Source of the DNA: a virus
Virus record (IMG/VR): IMGVR_UViG_3300021964_000162
Coordinates: 1-41,308 of that record
Length of the DNA stretch: 41,308 nucleotides
Strand: one strand, 5' to 3'
Below the pieces are notes generated by a model. That model had not been told where the DNA came from. It was given only the letters and a program-made list of their open reading frames with translations, and searched no databases. The position numbers were made by a program, and so were the translations under genes. Positions 19,761 to 27,094 of the stretch are shown here, piece by piece (position 1 is the first letter of the stretch; the number at the start of each line of letters is the position of its first letter).

Positions 19761-19920
19761 ACCTATCAACCCTGTGGCGAAGGCAATGGCACAGTCACGC
19801 CGCAGGACACAAGCTGTGCCAGATAAAACCAAGTACAATCGTAATAAGGACAAAGACAATGCAAATAAAAGTCGAGAAAATGAAGTCACTCAAAACGAAA
19901 CCCCGCAAAGCAAAGCGTGA
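19750..19920 (+). CDS. Small basic hypothetical protein
   Basis: A 56-residue, Lys/Arg/Asn/Gln-rich protein beginning MRIKPINPVAKAMAQSRRRT, a pattern (NPVAKA...VPDKTKYNR) I have seen as a small conserved protein in many marine podoviruses. No fold is evident; probably binds nucleic acid. AAAGGCA stands before the start. It overlaps the next gene by 62 nt in another frame. Confidence 0.6.
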   Translation: MRIKPINPVAKAMAQSRRRTQAVPDKTKYNRNKDKDNANKSRENEVTQNETPQSKA

Positions 19921-19993
19921 TGATTGGAAGCGTAACCGCAAGGCTATGCGTAATGCAAAGCGTATGGTACAGGAGAAAAGCTATGCAGCGTAA
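19859..19993 (+). CDS. Very basic mini-protein overlapping its neighbour
   Basis: A 44-residue ORF, MQIKVEKMKSLKTKPRKAKR and so on, almost half Lys and Arg. It has a proper AAGGA site 8-9 nt before the ATG, overlaps the previous gene by 62 nt in another frame and the next by 11 nt. Both frames of the overlap are Lys-rich, which the A-rich DNA makes easy, so this call is less sure than its neighbours. Confidence 0.5.
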   Translation: MQIKVEKMKSLKTKPRKAKRDDWKRNRKAMRNAKRMVQEKSYAA

Positions 19994-20390
19994 AGTTCGT
20001 ATGTATTGGAACCTTCACAGGAGTATTTGGTCTGTGCAGGACTGTAAGACAGGCCGTGTAACTAATCACGTTCCGGCCTTGACATTAGCTGATGCCAAGT
20101 TTGTAGTGCGTCCTGCTGGTCGTGCCAAGGTATTGCGTGAAGGCAAGAAGAATGTTCATGCCTTTGCTGTAGGTTATATTGGCCTGAAAAATGGTATTGC
20201 TACTTGCATGACCAAAGGTAGCAGGCCAGTAACGTATAACCCATACAAGAATGATACGTTTGTATTCGCTGATACTGGTGAGCCAGTGACGGATGCTGAC
20301 GTTATCTCGATGTATATATGGCAGGGTAAACCTAAAGTATATGCAATCCCTAAGTCCAATGTTGGACTAAACACTAACCCGACTAACTAA
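19983..20390 (+). CDS. Conserved-type phage protein of unknown function
   Basis: A 135-residue protein beginning MQRKVRMYWNLHRSIWSVQD, then a Val/Arg-rich part with FVVRPAGRAKVLREGKKNVH, a pattern I know from small early proteins in many phages of marine and other proteobacteria; function there is also unknown. AGGAG lies 8 nt before the chosen ATG 19983. The C-terminal end KSNVGLNTNPTN is encoded by an exact palindrome copy, which looks like an insertion at the end of the gene. Confidence 0.7.
   Translation: MQRKVRMYWNLHRSIWSVQDCKTGRVTNHVPALTLADAKFVVRPAGRAKVLREGKKNVHAFAVGYIGLKNGIATCMTKGSRPVTYNPYKNDTFVFADTGEPVTDADVISMYIWQGKPKVYAIPKSNVGLNTNPTN
20353..20368. repeat. Dispersed palindrome, copy 5 (in coding sequence)
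   Basis: Exact AGTCCAATGTTGGACT in the last codons of the 135-residue protein gene, in the same frame (KSNVGLN) as the copy at 17480. It precedes the ATG of the next gene by 45 nt. Confidence 0.75.
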
Positions 20391-20413
20391 ACCAACCATA
20401 AGGAGATTATATC

Positions 20414-20794
20414 ATGGCTATCAAAACTGTAACATTTCACCAGCGTTCAACAGGCATGACAGGACAGGTGCTTGCATCACCACAGGTAGAAACAAAGCTG
20501 TCTAAGGTAGAGGCATTGTATGCTCAGTATCACGGCGTTAAACTAGGCCGCTACAAGTTATACAAAGAGGTGCTATCACTATCACGTCAGGTCAAAGCTG
20601 AAAGCGGTGGCTATCTACAGTATGACGCACAAGCTATTGCTGGCAAGCTTCTCGACACTATGCACAAGCAACTGGGTGCAGCCATCCGTGCTAAGTCAGA
20701 TACCCCTATCGGTATCAAGCTTGGCTCATATGAGGTAGGCAATCTGCGTGACCTTGCTCGTCAGGGTCGTGGCAAAGCACGGAAGGCTGCTTAA
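20414..20794 (+). CDS. Hypothetical early protein
   Basis: A 126-residue, basic, mainly helical protein, MAIKTVTFHQRSTGMTGQVL..., ending in a Gly/Arg/Lys-rich tail (QGRGKARKAA) that could bind nucleic acid. AAGGAGATT lies about 8 nt before the ATG. No family recognised. Confidence 0.65.
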   Translation: MAIKTVTFHQRSTGMTGQVLASPQVETKLSKVEALYAQYHGVKLGRYKLYKEVLSLSRQVKAESGGYLQYDAQAIAGKLLDTMHKQLGAAIRAKSDTPIGIKLGSYEVGNLRDLARQGRGKARKAA

Positions 20795-20795
20795 C

Positions 20796-20975
20796 ATGAC
20801 AACATGGCACGTTGGAATGACCGTAAGCGGTGAAACAGCAACTCTGAGTGTGGATACGTCCATGCTCAGAGACAATGCAACATGGGAAGATGCAGTCACT
20901 ACCTGCTTTGATATGGCACAGGTGTTACATCCTGATGCTGAACTTGAGTTTAATTTCATTAAGGAGTTCGATTGA
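20796..20975 (+). CDS. Small acidic hypothetical protein
   Basis: A 59-residue protein, MTTWHVGMTVSGETATLSVD..., with a beta-like start and an acidic helix at the end. The ATG follows the previous stop by one base, so translation is probably coupled. Its N-terminal strand plus helix pattern recalls the three paralogs that follow, but the likeness is weak. Confidence 0.55.
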   Translation: MTTWHVGMTVSGETATLSVDTSMLRDNATWEDAVTTCFDMAQVLHPDAELEFNFIKEFD

Positions 20976-20976
20976 T

Positions 20977-21180
20977 ATGTCTGCTAGAGGTAAGTACACA
21001 GTATGTGTATCGGTAAGTGTACAACGTGAAGTGGTTGTATTAGCTGATGATTTTGATGAGGCTGAACAGGCAGCAATGCGTGAGGTAGTCAACCTAGTTG
21101 GTGGCACTAACCCTCGTGTCGTGTCAGCTATGGAAGGCACAACCGACTGGCCTATGGATAAGGAGATTGATGATGCCTAA
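20977..21180 (+). CDS. Paralog 1 of a small tandem family
   Basis: A 67-residue protein: a start KYTVCVSVSVQREVVVLADD, an amphipathic helix EAEQAAMREVVNLVGG and an end VVSAMEG. It shares order and spacing with the next two genes (strand - strand - helix - strand). This resembles the DpnD/PcfM-type mini-fold of some small phage and plasmid proteins, but that is a tentative link. AAGGAG lies before the ATG; the stop overlaps the next start. Confidence 0.6.
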   Translation: MSARGKYTVCVSVSVQREVVVLADDFDEAEQAAMREVVNLVGGTNPRVVSAMEGTTDWPMDKEIDDA

Positions 21181-21337
21181 GTATGAAGTAAAAGTTGAAG
21201 CAACAACGCAGCGTGACATCATTGTCGATGCGGTATCAGAGTATGAAGCATGGGTGCTGGCACAGATAGAGATGCGTGGTTTAGTGGGTGGCGAAAACAC
21301 CCAAGTAATATCATCAAAGGAGATTAATGATGCCTAA
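21173..21337 (+). CDS. Paralog 2 of a small tandem family
   Basis: A 54-residue protein, MPKYEVKVEATTQRDIIVDA..., then a helix and GGENTQVISSKEINDA. It shares strand-strand-helix-GG-strand with the gene before it and begins with MPKYEV like the gene after it. Two ATGs stand in a row; the second (21173) is 7 nt from GGAG and was chosen. The start region is almost the same in DNA as that at 21330, evidence of tandem duplication. Confidence 0.6.
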   Translation: MPKYEVKVEATTQRDIIVDAVSEYEAWVLAQIEMRGLVGGENTQVISSKEINDA

Positions 21338-21503
21338 GTACGAAGTAACCCGAAGCTATACAGTGGCTTGTGTTGCCACCATTGAAGCTGAATCTGCTGA
21401 CCAAGCAAAGATTATAGCCTTTAACTTTGATGGCATACACTGGAAAGAATATGATGGTGACTATGACGCAGAGATTACAGTAGAGGAGATCGATAATGTT
21501 TGA
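21330..21503 (+). CDS. Paralog 3 of a small tandem family
   Basis: A 57-residue protein, MPKYEVTRSYTVACVATIEA..., sharing the first six residues and the leader AAGGAGATTAATGATGCC with the preceding gene, but then diverged, with an acidic end (YDAEITVEEIDNV). The second ATG was chosen on spacing. The stop overlaps the next start by 8 nt. Confidence 0.6.
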   Translation: MPKYEVTRSYTVACVATIEAESADQAKIIAFNFDGIHWKEYDGDYDAEITVEEIDNV

Positions 21504-21699
21504 CCCAGATAAAACCTATGGCACACTTGTATGGGATATGACTGTAGCTGTATGGGATGATGATGCAGATGACTATGTTCGTAATGAAGATGGCAGCATC
21601 AAGCTGTTCGACATACCAAACTATGACTACTCATACATCTGTGATGGCATAGATGTAGATGACTTACATGAACGTGATGAAGGGGGTACTTACACATGA
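21496..21699 (+). CDS. Small very acidic protein
   Basis: A 67-residue protein with nearly a third Asp and Glu (DDDADDYVRNEDG; DGIDVDDLHERDEGG) and many Tyr. Strong negative charge is typical of DNA-mimic or host-enzyme inhibitors such as T7 Ocr, though small acidic proteins are also common without that role. GAGGAG stands before the ATG. Overlaps both neighbours. Confidence 0.6.
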   Translation: MFDPDKTYGTLVWDMTVAVWDDDADDYVRNEDGSIKLFDIPNYDYSYICDGIDVDDLHERDEGGTYT

Positions 21700-21854
21700 A
21701 CTGCTGGCACTGCAAGGATACAGAACTAATATGGGGCAATGACCATGATATCAACCCGGATGACCATCGTGGTGATGAGTTTAGCATGGTCACGATACTG
21801 ACTTGCCCTAAGTGTGATAGCATGGTAGAAGTGTTCTACCCTGTAGAATGGTAA
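21696..21854 (+). CDS. Zinc-ribbon mini-protein
   Basis: A 52-residue protein with MNCWHCKDTELIWGNDHDIN at the start and LTCPKCDSMVEV near the end: two CxxC pairs about 33 residues apart, with His and Asp residues between, as in zinc ribbons. Overlaps the previous stop (ATGA). Probably structural zinc; the partner is unknown. Confidence 0.65.
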   Translation: MNCWHCKDTELIWGNDHDINPDDHRGDEFSMVTILTCPKCDSMVEVFYPVEW

Positions 21855-21866
21855 AGGAGATTGATG

Positions 21867-22094
21867 ATGACTGAACAACAGATATTTGCTAGACTGTCTG
21901 GGCATTTCCTGTGCCAACACCTGCCTGATGATTGGGCAGACTGGCCTGAAGAAAAACTTGATAAGTTTTTTGAAGACAACGCATGGGAACCGCTAGAGTA
22001 TTGGCCTGTCAATGATGTTTATGAATTGATTGACAGCCTGACTAGGGATGTGATGAACCTGATGGGCGTTGATGGTACTGACCAACTACTGTAA
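21867..22094 (+). CDS. Hypothetical acidic protein
   Basis: A 75-residue protein, MTEQQIFARLSGHFLCQHLP..., rich in Trp, Asp, Glu and Leu with a helical end. The AAAGGAGATTGATGATG start region repeats that of neighbouring genes; the second ATG was chosen on spacing. Function unknown. Confidence 0.6.
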   Translation: MTEQQIFARLSGHFLCQHLPDDWADWPEEKLDKFFEDNAWEPLEYWPVNDVYELIDSLTRDVMNLMGVDGTDQLL

Positions 22095-22106
22095 AGGAGA
22101 TTAATG

Positions 22107-22310
22107 ATGGCTAAAACAGACACAATATGGATACAACTGACACGCACAGAAGCCAATGCCCTGATGGTGATGCTAGATGCTGAGATGGAGAACACTCACG
22201 ATGTTGCTGGCATTGACCTCAACGAATGGGAAACGCTAGACCTAGAAGCATACAAGCTGTTAGCTTTCCATAAGTTCAAGACATGGTATTGGGATAATTT
22301 TAATGAATAG
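22107..22310 (+). CDS. Hypothetical acidic protein
   Basis: A 67-residue helical protein, MAKTDTIWIQLTRTEANALM..., with a conserved-looking TxxEAxALMxxLDAE helix as found in small phage proteins of unknown role. AAAGGAGATTAATG leader, second ATG chosen. The stop lies inside the next gene's start. Confidence 0.6.
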   Translation: MAKTDTIWIQLTRTEANALMVMLDAEMENTHDVAGIDLNEWETLDLEAYKLLAFHKFKTWYWDNFNE

Positions 22311-22473
22311 TAATGAAATCAAAGGGATACAGTTATCCCAAGCAGTCAAGTGGAGTGGACAGGATATCTTTGAGGTAGCGTCTGCTGCCTTTGAGGATGC
22401 CAACTACCACAGTTTCAACGAGGTATTTTATGCCGCATGGACTGAGTTCCAGAAGGAGTACAACGATGGCTAA
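22303..22473 (+). CDS. Small hypothetical protein
   Basis: A 56-residue ORF, MNSNEIKGIQLSQAVKWSGQ..., with a helix ending YAAWTEFQKEYNDG. It overlaps the preceding and following genes by 8 nt each, which fits the gap of 155 bp exactly. No family recognised; aromatic-rich helix only. Confidence 0.5.
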   Translation: MNSNEIKGIQLSQAVKWSGQDIFEVASAAFEDANYHSFNEVFYAAWTEFQKEYNDG

Positions 22474-22735
22474 AAAATATGAGAACATGACAGAAAAAGA
22501 ACGTAGGGCTTATTGGGAAAAGCAACACGCTGCTGAGAAGAAGAAGCGCAAGCAGTTAGCAGATCAAGTGCCTGCATCCTTACTGGCTCTAGTGAAAGAG
22601 TTGGAAAGTGTAGCACAGGACATGGCACGGCAAGGCTTGTATGAGGGCGGTGTACGTTACATATACTGTGACACCTTCCATGAACTAGAACGCAAGGCTG
22701 ATTCGGTTCGGCGGGAGTTCTGCTTAGATGACTAG
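22466..22735 (+). CDS. Hypothetical charged helical protein
   Basis: An 89-residue, Lys/Glu-rich helical protein (MAKKYENMTEKERRAYWEKQ...). A coiled-coil-like first half is followed by a part with two Cys. GAAGGAG lies about 10 nt before the chosen ATG. The stop overlaps the start of the glutaredoxin gene. Function unknown. Confidence 0.6.
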   Translation: MAKKYENMTEKERRAYWEKQHAAEKKKRKQLADQVPASLLALVKELESVAQDMARQGLYEGGVRYIYCDTFHELERKADSVRREFCLDD

Positions 22736-22967
22736 CCAATACCAGATAATCGGACAGCATAGCTGTGTCTATTGTGAGTTGGCCTGTGCTAGACTAGAGG
22801 ACTTAGACATTCCCTATAAGTACAGGTCACTCAACCCAAGGCTCAAGCGGTTTCTGCGTAGGCGTGGATACACTACAGTGCCACAGATATGGCGTGACGG
22901 TATACACATTGGGGGATACAATGAATTGGTAAAACATCTTGACAAACTATATAGTAAAGGAGTATAA
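22728..22967 (+). CDS. Glutaredoxin-like protein
   Basis: A 79-residue thioredoxin-fold protein with the active site C13-V-Y-C16 near the end of the first strand (IIGQHSCVYC), the cis-Pro motif TVPQIW (P52) and the glutathione-site GGYNEL (62-67). It can supply electrons for disulfide exchange; in phages such genes usually accompany ribonucleotide reductase, and a class II reductase with a C-terminal Cys pair is encoded at 32624-34555. Length is normal for phage glutaredoxins. The start overlaps the previous stop. Confidence 0.85.
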   Translation: MTSQYQIIGQHSCVYCELACARLEDLDIPYKYRSLNPRLKRFLRRRGYTTVPQIWRDGIHIGGYNELVKHLDKLYSKGV

Positions 22968-22968
22968 C
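22939..22968 (+). promoter_or_regulatory. Promoter candidate before the DUF932-like gene
   Basis: TTGACA (22939-22944), 18-nt spacer, TATAAC (22963-22968), at the end of the glutaredoxin gene. Start would be near 22976, about 60 nt before the gene at 23036 and just inside the 17-codon ORF at 22970. TATAACTATG is shared with the promoter at 29532-29560. Confidence 0.45.
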
Positions 22969-22969
22969 T

Positions 22970-23023
22970 ATGGACTTACTAACATGGTTACTTGTACTAC
23001 CACTTATCCTAATCATATTATAA
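22970..23023 (+). CDS. Possible 17-residue hydrophobic peptide
   Basis: MDLLTWLLVLPLILIIL: a single membrane helix and nothing more, with AAAGGAG 7 nt before the ATG and the next gene's AAAGGAG right after the stop. The good ribosome site favours translation, but if the promoter at 22939 is used the ORF start would be left out of that transcript. Confidence 0.4.
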   Translation: MDLLTWLLVLPLILIIL

Positions 23024-23035
23024 AGGAGAATTGAT

Positions 23036-23860
23036 ATGCTAGAATATATCCCTGAGAACTTAGACTTTGATGTGACCTTCGAGCCTACTCGTGTAGCTGA
23101 CAAGAAGTATGTCATTGACAATAACACTGGCGAACCTATCGCTATCGTTGGCAAAGACTTTAAGTGTGCCTCACATGGTGACTTCTTCCGTGATGTAATG
23201 GATGCTGTCACAAATCACCTGACTGATGCTGAGTATGCTGATGCTAGTATTGTCTGGCGTGATGCTCATAACAATGGCTGGGCTATGATGGACATGACCC
23301 TGCCTAATATGAAGCACACTATCGTCACACCAAAGCATGAGACTGAGATTGCACAGCGTATCATTGCTTTGCATGGTGTTGATGGTACATGCTCTAACAC
23401 TGTACTGTTTGGGGCTATCGACTTCTTCTGCACCAACGGCATGGTGCGTGGTGAGCATGACAAAGTACGCCGTAAGAACACTAGTGGCTTTAGCCTTGAC
23501 AGGTTCATTCAAAAGCTGGGCAAAGCTAACGATGATTTCACTGACTATCACAAGCAGATACAAGCATGGGCTAACAAGAGCCTGTATGTAGGTGACGTGA
23601 AAGCTATGCTTGAATCACTTGACAAGGGCAAGTCTGATGGATTGTTTCAGTTGTATAATCAAGAGGCTGGTGTTCGTGGTAATAATGCTTTTGCTCTGTA
23701 CTCTGCCTTCACAAACTATGCAAGCTATGCTGATGAGCGTAACGGTTTCAAGTTGCGTAACACTGGCAAGGATACAGCAGCAAAGAATATGTGGGAGCGT
23801 GAAGAGAAGGTTTCACGTTGGATTGAAAGCAAGCAGTTTAAGGAGTTGATTGCAGCATGA
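23036..23860 (+). CDS. DUF932-like phage/plasmid protein
   Basis: A 274-residue protein with the general pattern of DUF932 (phage/plasmid-like, TIGR03299-type) proteins: an N-terminal part ending in DVMDAVTNHL, a central beta-rich segment (TLFGAIDFFCTNGMVRG-like, here TVLFGAIDFFCTNGMVRGEH) and a C-terminal helical part (YADERNGFKLRNTG; SRWIESKQFKELIAA). Such proteins are common in phages and plasmids of many bacteria but their role is not established. AAAGGAGAA lies before the ATG. Confidence 0.65.
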   Translation: MLEYIPENLDFDVTFEPTRVADKKYVIDNNTGEPIAIVGKDFKCASHGDFFRDVMDAVTNHLTDAEYADASIVWRDAHNNGWAMMDMTLPNMKHTIVTPKHETEIAQRIIALHGVDGTCSNTVLFGAIDFFCTNGMVRGEHDKVRRKNTSGFSLDRFIQKLGKANDDFTDYHKQIQAWANKSLYVGDVKAMLESLDKGKSDGLFQLYNQEAGVRGNNAFALYSAFTNYASYADERNGFKLRNTGKDTAAKNMWEREEKVSRWIESKQFKELIAA

Positions 23861-24219
23861 CTGATGCGGGTTGGCCTTACACAAAACGTCTGCACGAGGA
23901 TGATAAACCAAATACATTAAATGGGGCGTGGTTTTTACCACGCTTCAACTACTGGCTGGTAGAGTGTTTTGTTCCAGATTGGTCAGATAAAACTAAGGGT
24001 AAACAATGGAAGCACTACAAGACATATAAGTTTGCTTATGAACGAGGCGAAAATCCAGAAGACTATGTGCATTGTTCCTTCAATAAATCAAACATACACT
24101 TGGGAGATGGTGTGTATGTACATGACAGAACTAGCCAGTATTATAAGCTATGTAACTATCGCTTTATAGAAAGTGAAAAGGAATATAACGAGTTGGATGT
24201 GGAAAGGTTAAGTGTATGA
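23857..24219 (+). CDS. Hypothetical protein before integrase
   Basis: A 120-residue, Tyr/Trp/Lys-rich protein, MTDAGWPYTKRLHEDDKPNT..., with no membrane segment or known motif. The ATG overlaps the previous stop (ATGA) and its own stop overlaps the integrase start (ATGA). AAGGAG lies upstream within the previous gene. Function unknown. Confidence 0.6.
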   Translation: MTDAGWPYTKRLHEDDKPNTLNGAWFLPRFNYWLVECFVPDWSDKTKGKQWKHYKTYKFAYERGENPEDYVHCSFNKSNIHLGDGVYVHDRTSQYYKLCNYRFIESEKEYNELDVERLSV

Positions 24220-25094
24220 AAACAGTACAGCAACTAGTTGACAAGTATTATACTTCCAATGATTACAGTATGTTACGAGACAAGTCTAAGAAAGACTATC
24301 AATATTTCTTGGGCATAATGTGTGACAAATTTGGTGACGTTGAGTATAAGAAACTCACTAGCAAACAAGCTAAACATGCCTATGAAGAGTGGGTTGTGCG
24401 GGGCATCAGCTTCGCCAACCACATCTGCACTGTGTCATCTATTGTGTATCGTCATGCCATTGACATGGAGTACACTGCTGTCAATCCATTCGCTAGTGTC
24501 AGACGTAAAACACCACCACAACGCAAGATTGTGTGGACAGAAGATGATGTGCGTCATTTTCTTGACACTGCATACAGTGAGTTTCAGTGGCGTAGCCTTG
24601 GCTTGATAGTACACATGGCATATGATTGGTGCCAGCGACTAGGTGACATGCGGTTACTGACATGGGATAACATAGACTTGGATGAACGTAAGCTGTATCT
24701 TGAGCAGTCTAAGCGTAGGGCAGACGTAACTTTGCCCATCGAAGATGACTTGCTTGAGATGTTGACACAGCAAGAGCAAGACTTTGGCTTTCAACAGTAC
24801 GTTGTTCCCCGTACAACGCCCGTACACGGCGAGTACCACCCTTATAGTATGCAGAGACTATCTAAAGCTGGAAGGGCTGTCATGCGGCAAGCTGGGCTGG
24901 CTGAAGAACTAAGGCTGATGGACTTACGCCGCACTGGTACGACACAGATGGTTGAAGCTGGTGTTCCTATGGGACAAATCATGTCGGTTACAGGACACAG
25001 TAACCCACAGTCAGTTAAACCTTACATGAAAAATACCTACTCATCTGCAAATTCTGCATTGACAATGAGGAAATCACATGGTAAAAGCACTTAA
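24216..25094 (+). CDS. int: Tyrosine recombinase (phage integrase)
   Basis: A 292-residue site-specific recombinase. The N-terminal SAM-like core-binding domain (about 1-100) precedes the catalytic domain with R141 (WCQRLGDMRLLTWDNID), a Lys in the QSKRRADVTLPI hairpin (about 171), R238 (LMDLRRTGTTQMVEAG), H261 (TGHSNPQ) and the nucleophile Y270 (KPYMKN). The usual HxxR position reads M235-D-L-R238, so the first His is replaced, and the following RH reads RR; other catalytic residues are present. It implies the capacity to integrate, or resolve, DNA. No tRNA-like attP was found in this window. TTAAGTGT lies directly before the start codon. Confidence 0.88.
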   Translation: MKTVQQLVDKYYTSNDYSMLRDKSKKDYQYFLGIMCDKFGDVEYKKLTSKQAKHAYEEWVVRGISFANHICTVSSIVYRHAIDMEYTAVNPFASVRRKTPPQRKIVWTEDDVRHFLDTAYSEFQWRSLGLIVHMAYDWCQRLGDMRLLTWDNIDLDERKLYLEQSKRRADVTLPIEDDLLEMLTQQEQDFGFQQYVVPRTTPVHGEYHPYSMQRLSKAGRAVMRQAGLAEELRLMDLRRTGTTQMVEAGVPMGQIMSVTGHSNPQSVKPYMKNTYSSANSALTMRKSHGKST

Positions 25095-25122
25095 CTGCCG
25101 ACAACGAAAGTGAGTATTACAT

Positions 25123-25890
25123 ATGAGTATATATAACATTATAAGTGATATAGATGTACCTAACGGACACACGAAACGCATGGACTGCCCTAACTGTGGC
25201 GGTGCTAAGACGTTTACTATCACAAACAATATGGGTTCCCTTGTATGGAATTGCTACAAGGCATCTTGCGGTATCAAGGGTGGCAATCGTGTGCATCTTA
25301 CAGTCGATGACATTAGGTCAGGCTTCAAGGGTGCAGAGGAGTTTGCTACCAGTACATTTGAATTGCCTACCTACATCATACCGCATCGTGACAATGTGTA
25401 TATGAACAGGTGGTGTCACACATGGGGATTAGACATAGATGAATTAGGTTTGATGTATGATGTGAAGGAAAGCCGTGTGGTATTCCCTGTCATACATGAT
25501 GGAGTTATGGTAGATGCGACAGGCCGTGCGCTTGGTAATCGCCTACCTAAATGGAAACGATATGGAAAAAGTGGCTTGCCTTACACCGCTGGGTGTGGTA
25601 ATGTCGCAGTAGTTGTTGAGGACTGTGTGAGTGCAGCCGTTGTTGGTTACGGTTCCTTTGTCGGGGTTGCGCTTCTTGGCACATCATTGCAAGAGTCGCA
25701 TAAAGGGTATCTTGCACAGTTCTCAACAGCAGTTATAGCGTTAGACCCCGATGCGCTACCCAAGACTTTGCAGATGGCAAAGGAATTACGTGGTCACGTA
25801 AACGATGTTCGTGTACTACGACTGACTGACGATTTGAAATATCGTAACCCGACAGATATGGAGAACTTAAATGGAATTATCAATCATTAG
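25123..25890 (+). CDS. DNA primase (zinc ribbon plus TOPRIM)
   Basis: A 255-residue protein matching the primase half of T7 gp4. Residues about 22-55 form a zinc-binding domain (DCPNCGG ... WNCYKASCG). The TOPRIM domain shows E166 in VVVEDCVSA, LGTS in the middle and the D208-x-D210 pair in IALDPDA. It makes RNA primers for lagging-strand synthesis. In T7 primase and helicase are one chain; here the helicase is a separate gene that overlaps the last 20 bases. The start has only a weak ribosome site. Confidence 0.85.
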   Translation: MSIYNIISDIDVPNGHTKRMDCPNCGGAKTFTITNNMGSLVWNCYKASCGIKGGNRVHLTVDDIRSGFKGAEEFATSTFELPTYIIPHRDNVYMNRWCHTWGLDIDELGLMYDVKESRVVFPVIHDGVMVDATGRALGNRLPKWKRYGKSGLPYTAGCGNVAVVVEDCVSAAVVGYGSFVGVALLGTSLQESHKGYLAQFSTAVIALDPDALPKTLQMAKELRGHVNDVRVLRLTDDLKYRNPTDMENLNGIINH

Positions 25891-27094
25891 AAGCCTTATG
25901 GATAAGTCCTTCTACGATGATCACCGTGGTAGCAAATGCCCACAGCGATTGTTCAGCAAGGATGCTCGTAAGATTAAAGAAGCTATCGACACAGCTATGG
26001 ATAGGTACGAGCGTACTGTAACACCAGATGAGATTGAGGCATTGTTTATGTCTAACAATCCCACCTTGACTACAGCACAGAAGCAAGCCTACTCAAGCCT
26101 GTTTGCACAGATCAAACGTGAGCAGCCGATGGGTAGTGACGTAGCACAAGAGGTACTATCAAAACTGTTCCAGCAGGTAGTGGGTGAGGATGTTGCTAAC
26201 ATTGGCTTTGATATGGTCAATGGTGATGCAGCTACCCTTGAGAAGCTACGCAATCTGCTAGAGCGTTATGGTGATGACTTCATTCCCAACCTCAACATTG
26301 AGTGGGATGACATTAGTGTCGAAACACTCATGGCTAAAGCTGAACTGGAAGCACGTTGGTCATTCAACATACCTAGCGTAGCACGTAAGGTTGAGGGTGT
26401 GTCCGGTGGTCAGCTTATCGAAGTAGGTGCTAGACCTAACACTGGTAAGACATCCTTCCACGCCAGCTTGATTGCATCACCGGGTGGGTTTGCACATCAG
26501 GGTGCTAAGTGTATCATCCTATGTAATGAGGAACCTACCCACCGTGTCGGTGCTAGATACCTGACTGCTGCTGCCGGTATGACAGCACGTGAGGTGCGTG
26601 ACAACATTGGTGCAGCCAAGGCTAAGTACGAACCAGTGATGAACAACATCAAGATCAAAGATGCTGGTGGTCGTGACATGGCATGGGTCGAGTCTGTATG
26701 TAAGACACACAAGCCTGACATACTTGTACTAGACATGGGTGACAAGTTCGGTGTGGCTGGTTCATACTCAAGACCTGATGAAGCACTCAAGGCTTGTGCT
26801 ATCTATGCACGACAGATTGCTAAGACATACGACTGTGCTGTATTCTATATGTCACAGTTGTCTGCTGAAGCTGAAGGCCGTGCGCAGCTTAATCAATCTA
26901 TGATGGAAGGCTCACGTACTGGTAAGGCTGCTGAAGCTGACTTGATGGTGTTGATTGGTAAATCACCTAGCGTAGAGGGTCAAGAAGAAGAAAGCCCATT
27001 GCGTCACATCAACATCGTTAAGAACAAGCTTAATGGCTGGCACGGTATGGTGAACTGTGAACTTAACTACCAGACTGCGAGGTATGAGGGATGA
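25871..27094 (+). CDS. Replicative DNA helicase (DnaB/T7 gp4-type)
   Basis: A 407-residue RecA-fold helicase. Residues 1-120 are a helical N-terminal domain; Walker A is GARPNTGKTS (186-195) and Walker B PDILVLDMGD (about 284-290, D288). MSQLSAEAEGRAQ and MEGSRTGKAAEADLM fit the helicase H3 and H4 motifs. It forms the hexameric ring at the fork and acts with the primase encoded just upstream; the genes overlap, so expression is coupled. The stop overlaps the next start. Confidence 0.88.
   Translation: MELSIIRSLMDKSFYDDHRGSKCPQRLFSKDARKIKEAIDTAMDRYERTVTPDEIEALFMSNNPTLTTAQKQAYSSLFAQIKREQPMGSDVAQEVLSKLFQQVVGEDVANIGFDMVNGDAATLEKLRNLLERYGDDFIPNLNIEWDDISVETLMAKAELEARWSFNIPSVARKVEGVSGGQLIEVGARPNTGKTSFHASLIASPGGFAHQGAKCIILCNEEPTHRVGARYLTAAAGMTAREVRDNIGAAKAKYEPVMNNIKIKDAGGRDMAWVESVCKTHKPDILVLDMGDKFGVAGSYSRPDEALKACAIYARQIAKTYDCAVFYMSQLSAEAEGRAQLNQSMMEGSRTGKAAEADLMVLIGKSPSVEGQEEESPLRHINIVKNKLNGWHGMVNCELNYQTARYEG

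Noticed and set aside
20353-20368. Palindromes as a CRISPR array
   Set aside because: Copies are 650-1100 bp apart with genes between them; there is no regular spacer arrangement and no cas operon. The Cas4-like protein is a replication-type nuclease here.
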